A DNA stretch of 64,000 nt, from positions 7,564,001 to 7,628,000 of the forward strand of contig NZ_CP009754.1 in assembly GCF_000772045.1 (NCBI RefSeq), in the 5' to 3' direction. This document shows positions 49,807 through 58,209 of the stretch, in pieces. Under the pieces are notes generated by a model. The model did not search any database and had not been told where the DNA came from. It saw only the letters and a list, made by a program, of their open reading frames with translations. This DNA comes from Streptomyces sp. CCM_MD2014. GTDB taxonomy: Bacteria > Actinomycetota > Actinomycetes > Streptomycetales > Streptomycetaceae. Numbering within the stretch: position 1 is the stretch's first letter; every line of letters begins with the position of its first letter. The position numbers and the translations under genes are program-made.

Positions 49807-51186
49807 TCATCCGCGGTTGGCGGCGATCAGCTCCCGGTACCAGCGGTAGCTGTCCTTCGGTGTGCGCTCCTGCGTGTCGTAGTCGACCCGCACGATGCCG
49901 AAGCGCTTGTCGTAGCCGTACGCCCACTCGAAGTTGTCCAGCAGCGACCACACGTAGTACCCGCGCACGTCCACGCCCGCGTCGATCGCCGCCCGCAGCG
50001 CGGTGAGGTGGTCGCGCAGGTAGGCGACCCGGTCGGTGTCGTGCACCGTGCCGTCGGCGGCGGCCGCGTCGTCCTCCGCCGAGCCGTTTTCCGTGATGTG
50101 GACCGGCGGCAGCGCGTCGCCGTACTGCTTCTTCAGAGCGACGAGCAGGTCGGTGAGGCTGTCCGGCACGACCGGCCAGTCCATCGCCGTGTGCCGCACC
50201 CCGGGGAGCCGCACCTCCTCGTACCGGTTGTCCGTCGCCACCCGCCGCGCCTGATCGCTCTCGCGGTACGGGGCGTCGGCGACCACGATCGGCCGGTAGT
50301 AGTTGACGCCCAGGAAGTCCAGCGGCTGCGAGATCAGCTCCAGGTCGCCGTCCCGCCGGAAGCCCTCGCCGGTGATCAGCCCGCCCCAGGTCTCCTCCTC
50401 CGTGGCCGGGTAGCGGCCGGCGAGGATCGGCTCGGTCCACACCAGGTTGTGCTGGGTGTCCGCGCGGACCACCGCCGCCAGGTCGGCGGGGGAGTCGGTG
50501 GCGGGCAGGTTGCGGTCCAGGTTGAGCGTGATGCCGACCTCGCGCACCCCGGCCGCCCGCAGCGCCTTCACCGCCAGCCCGTGCCCGACCAGCAGGTGGT
50601 GGGCGGCGGCCAGCGCACCCCGGCCCTCCTTGGCGCCGGGCGCGTGCCGGCCGATGGAGTAGCCGAGGAAGGAACTGCACCACGGTTCGTTGAGCGTGAT
50701 CCAGCGCGGCACCCGGTCGCCCAGGTGCTCCGCGACCACCGCCGTGTACTCGGCGAACCGCTCCGCCGTCTCCCGCACCCGCCAGCCGCCGACGTCTTCG
50801 AGGGCCTGCGGCAGGTCCCAGTGGTAGAGGGTGGCGGCCGGCTCGATGCCCGCCGCCAGCAGTTCGTCCACCAGGCGGGAGTAGAAGTCGAGCCCCTTGG
50901 GGTTCACCGCGCCCGAGCCGTCCGGCACGACGCGCGGCCAGGCGATCGAGAAGCGGTAGGAGTCCACGCCCAGGTCGCGCAGCAGGGCCACGTCCTCGGG
51001 GTAGCGGTGGTAGTGGTCGCAGGCCACGTCACCCGTGTCGCCGTTCACCACCAGACCGGGAGTGTGGCTGTAGGTGTCCCAGATCGACGGACCGCGGCCG
51101 TCCTCGGTCGCCGCGCCCTCGATCTGGTACGAGGCGGTCGCGGCGCCGAAGACGAAGCCGGGCGGGAAACCGGGGTACTCACTCAT
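49807..51186 (-). CDS. GH1 family beta-glucosidase
   Basis: The 459-residue cytosolic enzyme has GH1 signatures: FVFGAATASYQIEGA at the N-terminus, acid/base Glu167 in TLNEPW, and nucleophile Glu366 in ITENGS. It hydrolyses beta-glucosides from imported oligosaccharides. It is the last gene of the minus-strand operon binding protein-permease-permease-GH1. With the divergent alpha-xylosidase it could dismantle xyloglucan-derived oligosaccharides. GGAGATG precedes the ATG. Confidence 0.95.
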   Translation of the reverse strand: MSEYPGFPPGFVFGAATASYQIEGAATEDGRGPSIWDTYSHTPGLVVNGDTGDVACDHYHRYPEDVALLRDLGVDSYRFSIAWPRVVPDGSGAVNPKGLDFYSRLVDELLAAGIEPAATLYHWDLPQALEDVGGWRVRETAERFAEYTAVVAEHLGDRVPRWITLNEPWCSSFLGYSIGRHAPGAKEGRGALAAAHHLLVGHGLAVKALRAAGVREVGITLNLDRNLPATDSPADLAAVVRADTQHNLVWTEPILAGRYPATEEETWGGLITGEGFRRDGDLELISQPLDFLGVNYYRPIVVADAPYRESDQARRVATDNRYEEVRLPGVRHTAMDWPVVPDSLTDLLVALKKQYGDALPPVHITENGSAEDDAAAADGTVHDTDRVAYLRDHLTALRAAIDAGVDVRGYYVWSLLDNFEWAYGYDKRFGIVRVDYDTQERTPKDSYRWYRELIAANRG

Positions 51187-51225
51187 GCTGTGCTGTCATC
51201 TCCGTACGTGCGGGGCGTGCGAGGT

Positions 51226-52053
51226 TCACTTGACGGAACCGCCGGTGATCCCGGCGGCGATGTACTTCTGGGCGAGGACGAGGAGGATCGCGGCGGGCAC
51301 CGCCGACAGCACCGACGCGGCCATCACCGAGCCCCAGTCGCCGACGTGCGCGCCGATGTACTGGTAGATGCCCAGGGTGATGGGCTTGACGTCGTCGGTC
51401 GTGTTCAGGGTGAGCGCGAACATGAAGTCGCTCCACGAGAACAGGAACGCGAACAGGCCCGACGTGATCAGGGAGTTGCGGCTCATCGGCAGCACCACCC
51501 GGACGAAGGTGCGCACCGGCCCGGCACCGTCGATCTGCGCGGCCTCGATCACCTCGCCCGGGATCGACACCATGAAGGACCGCATCAGCACGATGGAGAA
51601 CGGGATGCCCAGCGACGCGTCCGCCAGCATCAGGCCGAAGTAGGAGTTGACCAGGCCCAGGTCGACGTAGGAGTTGTAGAGCGCGTTGGCGATGACGATG
51701 CCCGGCACCATCTGGGTGATCAGCGTGCCGAACACGATGGTGCGAGAGCCGCGCAGGCCGAACCGGGCGAGACCGTACGCGGCGGGCGCCGAGATCGCCA
51801 GGCAGATGGCGACCGCGCCGAGCGAGACCGCCAGCGAGGTCAGCAGGTGCCCGCCCTGGTCGCTGACCGCCTTGGAGAAGCCGGACAGGTCCAGGCTGCC
51901 CGGCACCGGGTCGACCTGGAGCAGCCCCGAGTCGGGCTGGAGCGCGGTGTTGAGCATCCAGTACAGCGGGAACAGCATCACGCACAGGATCAGAACGCCG
52001 GCGACGGTGGAACCCCAGCGGCGCCGGGAGGCGGTGGGCGTGTGGGAGGCCAT
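51226..52053 (-). CDS. sugar ABC transporter permease (MalG-like)
   Basis: The 275-residue permease has six hydrophobic segments, the FPLYWMLNTALQP N-terminal signature, and EAA loop EAAQIDGAGPVRTFVRVVLP. It starts 5 bp after the preceding permease stop. It forms the membrane channel with that subunit. No ATPase gene is adjacent. Confidence 0.94.
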   Translation of the reverse strand: MASHTPTASRRRWGSTVAGVLILCVMLFPLYWMLNTALQPDSGLLQVDPVPGSLDLSGFSKAVSDQGGHLLTSLAVSLGAVAICLAISAPAAYGLARFGLRGSRTIVFGTLITQMVPGIVIANALYNSYVDLGLVNSYFGLMLADASLGIPFSIVLMRSFMVSIPGEVIEAAQIDGAGPVRTFVRVVLPMSRNSLITSGLFAFLFSWSDFMFALTLNTTDDVKPITLGIYQYIGAHVGDWGSVMAASVLSAVPAAILLVLAQKYIAAGITGGSVK

Positions 52054-52058
52054 GGACG

Positions 52059-53027
52059 TCACTTCCCCTCGGTGCGGTTGGCCCGCAGGTAGAACACCGC
52101 GAACACGGCGGAGATCAGGATGAGTACGTTGCCGACCACGGCGCCCGCGCCGAAGTCCAGCTGGACGAACGAGTTCTGGTAGGTCAGGGTGCCCAGCGTC
52201 TGGGTCGCGTCGGCCGGGCCGCCGTCGGTCAGGGCGAGGATCAGGTCGAGGATCTTCACCGTCGACATGAAGCCCAGCACGAGGACGACCGTGACGACGG
52301 GCTTGAGCATCGGCAGGGTGACCGACCGGAAGGTCCGCCAGGCCGAGGCGCCGTCGAGCGCGGCCGCCTCGTGCAGCTCCTTCGGGATCTCCTGGAGACC
52401 GCCGTACAGGATGACCATGTTGAACGGGATGCCGATCCAGATGTTGACCAGGATGACCGACAGCAGGGCCATCCCGGGGCTGGTCAGCCAGGGCGTGTGA
52501 CCACCGAGGCCGAGGGTGTCCAGGAACGAGTTGAGCACGCCGGTGTCCTGGTCGAGGATGCGGCGCCAGACGATGCCGGACACCACCATGGGCACCAGCC
52601 AGGGCAGCAGGATCAGCGAGCGCAGCACCCCGTTCAGCGGGAATCGGCGGCTGAAGAAGACGGCGAGCGCCAGGCCGATGCAGAACTGCCCCAGCAACGA
52701 GCCCGCCGTGAAGACGAGCGTGTGCCACAGGGCCTTGCCGAACAGGGCGTCCTGGAACACGTTGGACCAGTTGTCGGCGCCGTTGAAGGGCGCCTCGCCG
52801 GTGAAGAAGGTCTTCGGCGTGTAGTCCTGGAAGCTCATCACGACGTTGCGCACGAGCGGGTAGCCGAAGAACAGCAGCATGAAGACGACGGCGGGGGCGA
52901 CGAACCCCCACTGGGCGAGCCTGCGGCGGCGCGCGATCCGGCCGGGGTCGGGCGCGGCGGGCGCCGTGGGCTTCTGCTCCGCGGGCGTCCGCGCGGCGAC
53001 GGCGGACGTGGGCATGGGCGTGGTCAT
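52059..53027 (-). CDS. sugar ABC transporter permease (MalF-like)
   Basis: The 322-residue permease has a hydrophilic, Ala/Pro-rich N-terminus of about 40 residues, six hydrophobic segments, and EAA loop EAAALDGASAWRTFRSVTLP. It begins 11 bp after the binding-protein stop and is followed by its partner permease. Confidence 0.94.
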   Translation of the reverse strand: MTTPMPTSAVAARTPAEQKPTAPAAPDPGRIARRRRLAQWGFVAPAVVFMLLFFGYPLVRNVVMSFQDYTPKTFFTGEAPFNGADNWSNVFQDALFGKALWHTLVFTAGSLLGQFCIGLALAVFFSRRFPLNGVLRSLILLPWLVPMVVSGIVWRRILDQDTGVLNSFLDTLGLGGHTPWLTSPGMALLSVILVNIWIGIPFNMVILYGGLQEIPKELHEAAALDGASAWRTFRSVTLPMLKPVVTVVLVLGFMSTVKILDLILALTDGGPADATQTLGTLTYQNSFVQLDFGAGAVVGNVLILISAVFAVFYLRANRTEGK

Positions 53028-53038
53028 GGGGGCGTACC

Positions 53039-54325
53039 TCAGTTCCCGCTCGTGGCCCGCTGCTGGGCGCGCTTCAGGGCGGTCTCGCTGGACTGGCCGG
53101 TCAGGGCGGACTGGAAGGCGCTCTGCAGGGCGAGCGACACGCTCGACCAGCCCGCGCCGAGCTTCGCCGTCCGGGACCGGGCGACGGCCACCTGGTCGGC
53201 CAGGGAGTCCAGTTCGGGCACCTTCTCGCGCCAGACGGCCGCGGCCCTGGCGTTGGCCGGGACCATCCAGCTGTTGAGCGCGTAGGTCAGCTGCTCCTTC
53301 TCGCTCGACAGACAGGCGACGATCTTCCCTGCCGTCTTCTCCCGGGCCTCGTCACCGGTGTTGGGCACGGTGAGAACGGCACCGCCGAGCGGGCCCACCG
53401 AGTCGTCGCCCGCCTCGGGCACCGGGATCGGGGCGATGCCCCAGTGCAGCGACTTGTCGCCGTTGAGCGTCTCCACCTGCCACGGACCGTTGATCATCAT
53501 CGCCGCGTTGCCGGCCATGAACTGGTCGTTGACGTCCGCCTGAGTCCAGTTGACCGTGGCCTTCGAGAGCGAACCGTCCTTCAGCAGGCTCTTCCAGTAG
53601 TCCAGGGCCTCGACCACCTCCGGGCCGTCCAGGTCCGTCTCGTCACCGCCGTTGGACCACATGAACGGCGTGAACTGGAAGACGCCGTCCTCCGCGCCGC
53701 CCGCGCTGAGCGCCAGGCCGTACCGCTTGCCCTGCGTCAGCCTCTTCGCCGTCTCCCGCAGTTCGGCCCAGGTGGTGGGCACCTTCACGCCCGCCTTGTC
53801 GAGGACGTCCTTGTTGTAGAAGAGGGCGAGGGTGTTCACGGAGCGGGCCGCGCCGTAGTACGTGCCCTTGTACGAGCCGAAGTCGACGATCCCGTCGGGG
53901 ATGCCGTCGGTGCTCAGGCCGAGGGTCCTCAGGTCCACCAGGCCGCCCGCGTCGGCGAAGGTCGGCATCTCGGACGCGTCGAACTGCACGATGTCGGGCA
54001 GCGACTTGGACGACGCCATGCGCAGCGCCTTCGTCATCACCTGCGAGGCCGGGACGCTCTGCTGCTCGATGGTGACGCCCAGCTCCTTGCCGCAGCGGGC
54101 CATCGCCTCCGCGTCCCAGCGGTGGTACGACTCGTCGGTCGAGGAGTTCATCACGGTGTACGTGTCGGCGTCGCGCTGCTGTCCGCAGCCGGCCAGCGCC
54201 GCTCCGGCGACCAGCACGGACACGGCGGTGAACGGGGCGAGGACTCGGCGTGAGCGTCCTCGCCCGCGGCGCGTGGCAGCCGGAGGGTGTGCTGTCAAGG
54301 CGAGCGAGGTGAAGCGCTTCGACAT
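53039..54325 (-). CDS. sugar ABC transporter substrate-binding lipoprotein
   Basis: The 428-residue lipoprotein has a long N-terminal signal ending in lipobox LAGC (Cys47) and a family 1 sugar-binding fold (FDASEMPTFADAGGLVDL, ALFYNKDVLDKAGVKVPTTW, NAAMMINGPWQVE). Its leader is unusually long and Arg-rich before the hydrophobic core, which starts near residue 30. Codons 2-6 (SKRFT) contain the palindrome GAAGCGCTTC, an inverted copy of which lies in the divergent alpha-xylosidase gene. It serves the downstream permeases. Confidence 0.93.
   Translation of the reverse strand: MSKRFTSLALTAHPPAATRRGRGRSRRVLAPFTAVSVLVAGAALAGCGQQRDADTYTVMNSSTDESYHRWDAEAMARCGKELGVTIEQQSVPASQVMTKALRMASSKSLPDIVQFDASEMPTFADAGGLVDLRTLGLSTDGIPDGIVDFGSYKGTYYGAARSVNTLALFYNKDVLDKAGVKVPTTWAELRETAKRLTQGKRYGLALSAGGAEDGVFQFTPFMWSNGGDETDLDGPEVVEALDYWKSLLKDGSLSKATVNWTQADVNDQFMAGNAAMMINGPWQVETLNGDKSLHWGIAPIPVPEAGDDSVGPLGGAVLTVPNTGDEAREKTAGKIVACLSSEKEQLTYALNSWMVPANARAAAVWREKVPELDSLADQVAVARSRTAKLGAGWSSVSLALQSAFQSALTGQSSETALKRAQQRATSGN
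54308..54322. promoter_or_regulatory. candidate LacI-type site GGTGAAGCGCTTCGA at the start of the binding-protein gene
   Basis: Contains palindrome GAAGCGCTTC within codons 2-6 of the binding-protein gene. It is the exact reverse complement of the site at 54694-54708. A coding-region position fits a roadblock or looping operator. Confidence 0.45.
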
Positions 54326-54381
54326 GGTGCGGCCCTTGCTGTCGTACCGTCCGGCTTCCTTGCCGGACCGATTTGTTTGGT

Positions 54382-54400
54382 GTGATGACTAATACGTCAC
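54382..54400. promoter_or_regulatory. imperfect repeat GTGATGACTAATACGTCAC in the glycan-locus 2 divergon
   Basis: GTGA/TCAC and TGAC/GTCA half-sites surround TAATAC, 57 bp upstream of the binding-protein start. It may be a regulator site or promoter element. The palindrome CTGATCAG (54484-54491) and a TACGAT -10-like box (54539-54544) are the other notable items in the 284-bp gap. Confidence 0.3.
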
Positions 54401-54609
54401 CGACCTGCTTCCGCGCTAGAGCAAAGTGGCCCCTCTCTCTCCGCTCCGTGCGGTGACGAAGTCGTTCTCTGGCGTGATAACTCCTGATCAGAGCGGCGTA
54501 TGCATGGCAAACGCCTCGGCGCGGGGATTTGTCTTGTGTACGATCGCATCGCTGTGAGACGGCCTCCGTGCTCCCCATCCGACAGCTCCCGCCCCACCCG
54601 AGGAAGATC

Positions 54610-56880
54610 ATGAAGTTCACCGACGGCTTCTGGCTCATCCGTGAGGGCGTGCATCTCTCGTACGCCACCGAGGTACGAGATGTACGCTCTGAATCGAAGC
54701 GCTTCACCGCCCATGCCGCCGTGAAGAAGGTGACGCGGAGGGGGGACACGCTCAACGCGCCGCTCCTCACGGTCGAATGCTTCTCTCCCGCCGAGGGCGT
54801 CATCGGCGTCCGCGTCACCCACCACGCCGGCAAGCGCCGGCCGGGCCCCGACTTCGCACTCACCGAGGCGGAGGACGGCGCCGGCGAGGTGCGCCAGGAG
54901 GGGACCGTCACCGAGCTGACCAGCGGCCCGCTCACCCTCCGCCTGGACCGCGAGGGTCCCTGGGGCCTCACCTTCCGCGACGCGGACGGACGCGAACTGA
55001 CCCGCGCCGACGCCAAGAGCACCGCCTTCGCCACCACCGGCGACGGCGCCCACCACATGCTCGGCCGCCTCGCCCTCGGCGTCGGCGAGCAGATCTACGG
55101 CCTCGGCGAGCGCTTCACCCCGTTCGTCAAGAACGGCCAGGTCGTCGACATGTGGCAGGCCGACGGCGGCACCAGCAGCGAACAGGCGTACAAGAACATC
55201 CCGTTCTACCTCTCCTCGCGCGGCTACGGCGTCTTCGTCAACCACCCCGGCGCGGTCTCCTTCGAGGTCGGCTCCGAGTCCGTCGGCCAGGTGCAGTTCA
55301 GCGTCGAGGACCAGACGCTGGAGTACTACGTCGTCGCCGGGCCCACCCCGAAGGACGTCCTCACCCGCTACACCGCCCTCACCGGCCGCCCCGCCCTGCC
55401 GCCGGCCTGGTCCTTCGGCCTGTGGCTCACCACGTCCTTCACCACCTCCTACGACGAGCGGACGGTGACGTCCTTCGTGGACGGCATGGCCGAGCGCGGC
55501 ATCCCGCTCTCGGTCTTCCACTTCGACTGCTTCTGGATGCGCGAGTACCAGTGGTGCGACTTCCAGTGGGACCCGGACGTCTTCCCGGACCCGGACGGCA
55601 TGCTCGCCCGGCTCAAGGCCAAGGGACTCAAGGTCAGCGCCTGGATCAACCCCTACATCGCCCAGAAGTCCCCGCTGTTCGACGAGGCCGCCGCCCTCGG
55701 CCACCTGGTGCGCAGGCCGGACGGCGACATCTGGCAGTGGGACCTGTGGCAGGCCGGCATGGGCCTGGTCGACTTCACCAGCCCGGCCGCCCGCGACTGG
55801 TACGCCGGGAAGCTCAAGCCGCTGCTCGACCAGGGCGTGGACTGCTTCAAGACCGACTTCGGCGAGCGCGTCCCCACCGACGTGGTCTGGCACGACGGCT
55901 CCGACCCGGAGCGCATGCACAACTACTACACGCACCTGTTCAACCGCACCGTCTTCGAACTCCTGGAGAAGGAGCGCGGGCAGGGCGAGGCCGTCCTCTT
56001 CGCCCGCTCCGCGACCGCGGGCGGCCAGCAGTACCCCGTCCACTGGGGCGGCGACTGCTGGTCGTCCTTCGAGGCGATGGCCGAGTCACTGCGGGGCGGC
56101 CTGTCCCTGTCCCTGAGCGGCTTCGGCTTCTGGAGCCACGACATCGGCGGCTTCGAGGGCACGCCCGACCCGGCGGTCTTCAAGCGCTGGCTCGCCTTCG
56201 GCCTGCTCTCCTCGCACAGCCGGCTGCACGGCTCCTCGTCGTACCGGGTGCCGTGGGAGTTCGGCGAGGAGGCCGTGGACGTCGCCCGCCGCTTCACCCT
56301 CCTCAAGCACCGCCTGATGCCCTACCTGTACGGCGTCGCCGCCGAGGCCCACCGCACCGGCGTGCCCATGATGCGGCCGATGCTCCTGGAGTACCCCCAC
56401 GACCCGGGCTGCCGGACGCTGGACCGCCAGTACATGCTCGGCTCCGACGTCCTGGTCGCGCCGGTCTTCACCGAGGACGGCGAGGTCGAGGTCTACCTCC
56501 CCGAGGGCACCTGGACCCACCTCCTGTCCGGCGAGCGCGTCTCCGGCCCGGCCTGGCGCACCGAACGGCACGGCTACGACAGCCTGCCGCTATACGTCCG
56601 CGAGGGCGCCGTCCTGCCGCTGGCCTCCGACGACCGGCGGCCCGACGGCGACTGGCTGGACGCCCCGACGCTGCTGGTCCACCCGAGCGCCGACGCCGGC
56701 TACGCGGCCGAGGTCACCGTGCCCGACCTGCTGGGCACCCCGGCCGCGACCTTCCGGGTGCGGCGCGAGGGAGACGTCCTGCGGGTCACCGCCGGCGGCA
56801 CCGACCGCCCCTTCACCGTCCGGGTCGCGGGCGGCGCGAGCGCGGAGGGCGAAGGGGAGGTGACCGTACCGCTGTCGTGA
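54610..56880 (+). CDS. yicI: GH31 alpha-xylosidase, YicI-like
   Basis: The 756-residue cytosolic enzyme aligns closely from memory with E. coli YicI over its full length: GLGERFTPFVKNGQVV, DGGTSSEQAYKNIPFY, LWLTTSFTTSYDE, FHFDCFWM. The nucleophile is Asp416 in DCFKTDFGE and the acid/base Asp482 in HWGGDC, the same numbering as YicI. YicI-type enzymes release alpha-1,6-linked xylose from xyloglucan fragments such as isoprimeverose. GAGGAAG precedes the ATG. It is divergent from the importer and GH1 operon and contains a palindrome at codons 30-33 (SKRF). Confidence 0.95.
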   Translation: MKFTDGFWLIREGVHLSYATEVRDVRSESKRFTAHAAVKKVTRRGDTLNAPLLTVECFSPAEGVIGVRVTHHAGKRRPGPDFALTEAEDGAGEVRQEGTVTELTSGPLTLRLDREGPWGLTFRDADGRELTRADAKSTAFATTGDGAHHMLGRLALGVGEQIYGLGERFTPFVKNGQVVDMWQADGGTSSEQAYKNIPFYLSSRGYGVFVNHPGAVSFEVGSESVGQVQFSVEDQTLEYYVVAGPTPKDVLTRYTALTGRPALPPAWSFGLWLTTSFTTSYDERTVTSFVDGMAERGIPLSVFHFDCFWMREYQWCDFQWDPDVFPDPDGMLARLKAKGLKVSAWINPYIAQKSPLFDEAAALGHLVRRPDGDIWQWDLWQAGMGLVDFTSPAARDWYAGKLKPLLDQGVDCFKTDFGERVPTDVVWHDGSDPERMHNYYTHLFNRTVFELLEKERGQGEAVLFARSATAGGQQYPVHWGGDCWSSFEAMAESLRGGLSLSLSGFGFWSHDIGGFEGTPDPAVFKRWLAFGLLSSHSRLHGSSSYRVPWEFGEEAVDVARRFTLLKHRLMPYLYGVAAEAHRTGVPMMRPMLLEYPHDPGCRTLDRQYMLGSDVLVAPVFTEDGEVEVYLPEGTWTHLLSGERVSGPAWRTERHGYDSLPLYVREGAVLPLASDDRRPDGDWLDAPTLLVHPSADAGYAAEVTVPDLLGTPAATFRVRREGDVLRVTAGGTDRPFTVRVAGGASAEGEGEVTVPLS
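54694..54708. promoter_or_regulatory. candidate LacI-type site TCGAAGCGCTTCACC within the alpha-xylosidase gene
   Basis: Exact inverted copy of 54308-54322, about 386 bp away centre to centre, inside the coding region. Both encode SKRFT in their own reading frames. Confidence 0.45.
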
Positions 56881-56890
56881 GGCGGTGGGT

Positions 56891-58093
56891 TCAGCGGTCG
56901 AGGCCGGCCAGCGCGGTCAGGAGGCGGTCCACGTCGTCCGCGCTGGTGTAGGGCGCCAGTCCGACCCGGACGGCGCCCTCGTCGCCCAGGCCCAGGCGGC
57001 GCGAGGCCTCCAGGGCGTAGAAGGACCCGGCGGGCGCGTCGACGCCCCGCTCGGCGAGCTGCCGGTACACGTCGGCCGGGCGCAGGCCCGCCACGGTGAA
57101 CAGCAGCGTCGGGGTGCGCCGGGCGGCCCGCGCGTACACGGTGACGCCGTCGAGACCGGCCAGCCCCTGCTCGATCCGCTCGCGGAGCACGCCCTCGTGG
57201 GCCTCCAGCGCGGCGAACGAGGCGACGAGCCGGTCCCTGCGCGTGCCGCGCGCCTCCGGCTCCAGCCCGGCCAGGAAGTCCACCGCGGCTCGCGCGCCGG
57301 CCAGCAGCTCGTACGGCAGCGTGCCCAGCTCGAAACGCTCGGGAACGGCGTCGCTGGAGGGCAGCAGCTTGTCCGGACGCAGGCTCTGGAGGAACTCCGG
57401 CCGGGCCGCGAGCACCCCCAGGTGCGGACCGAGGAACTTGTACGGCGAGCACACCAGCGTGTCCGCGCCGAGGGCCGACGGGTCGACGACGGCGTGCGAG
57501 GCGTAGTGCACCGCGTCGACGTGGCACAGCGCACCCACGCCGTGCGCCAGGCGGGCGATCGCCGGCAGGTCGGGCATGGTGCCGATCAGGTTGGAGGCGG
57601 CCGTCACCGCCACCAGCCTGGTGCGCGGGGAGAGCACCGCCTCGACGTGCTCGGGACGCAGTTCACCGGTGGCCGGGTCGAAGTCGGCCCACCGCGCGGT
57701 CGCGCCGGCCGCCTCCGCAGCCTGGACCCAGGGCCGGATGTTGGAATCGTGGTCCAGCCGGGTGACGACCACCTCGTCCCCGGGCCCCCACGACTTGGCC
57801 AGCGTCCGGGAGAGGTCGTAGGCGAGCTGGGTCGCGCTGCGGCCGAGGACGATCCCCCGCGGTTCGGTGCCCAGCAGGTCGGCCAGCGCGCCGCGGGCGT
57901 CCGCGACGATGCCGTCCGCGTTGCGCTCGCCCTCGGTCGTCCGGCCGCGGTTGGCCAGCGGGTTGGACAGTGCCTCGGCGATCGCGTCGATGACGGGCTG
58001 CGGGGTCTGGGTGCCGCCCGGCGCGTCGAAGCGGGCGGAGCCGGACTTGAGGGCGGGTATCTGCGCGCGGATCGCGTCGACGTCGAGGGCCAT
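56891..58093 (-). CDS. class V aminotransferase, cysteine desulfurase-like
   Basis: The 400-residue PLP enzyme has the class V fold: FDAPGGTQTPQPVIDAI, GRSATQLAYDLSRTLA, HDSNIRPW, PLP-ring Asp193 in HVDAVHYASH, and Schiff-base Lys219 in CSPYKFLGPH. It resembles the VC1184 subgroup of cysteine desulfurase-like proteins, whose members lack a proven sulfurtransferase role, and the usual mobile active-site cysteine loop is not visible. Its position between the glycan locus and a membrane protein gives no pathway clue. Confidence 0.88.
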   Translation of the reverse strand: MALDVDAIRAQIPALKSGSARFDAPGGTQTPQPVIDAIAEALSNPLANRGRTTEGERNADGIVADARGALADLLGTEPRGIVLGRSATQLAYDLSRTLAKSWGPGDEVVVTRLDHDSNIRPWVQAAEAAGATARWADFDPATGELRPEHVEAVLSPRTRLVAVTAASNLIGTMPDLPAIARLAHGVGALCHVDAVHYASHAVVDPSALGADTLVCSPYKFLGPHLGVLAARPEFLQSLRPDKLLPSSDAVPERFELGTLPYELLAGARAAVDFLAGLEPEARGTRRDRLVASFAALEAHEGVLRERIEQGLAGLDGVTVYARAARRTPTLLFTVAGLRPADVYRQLAERGVDAPAGSFYALEASRRLGLGDEGAVRVGLAPYTSADDVDRLLTALAGLDR

Positions 58094-58209
58094 GTGCGCA
58101 CTCCAAACGAAGGCGGGAGCTCCCGGAAGCAGGGGCTCCCGGACCCGGGGACTTTCGCCTCATGATCGCAGCAGGTCGCCGATCGGGACAGAGGTCCGCG
58201 ACGGTCCGG

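Noticed and set aside
45022-52092. Very long plus-strand open frame spanning permease, GH2, secreted enzyme, GH1 and permease genes
   Set aside because: It crosses at least five recognisable genes out of frame or antisense and reads as Arg/Pro/His low-complexity sequence; it is open only because stop codons are rare at high GC.
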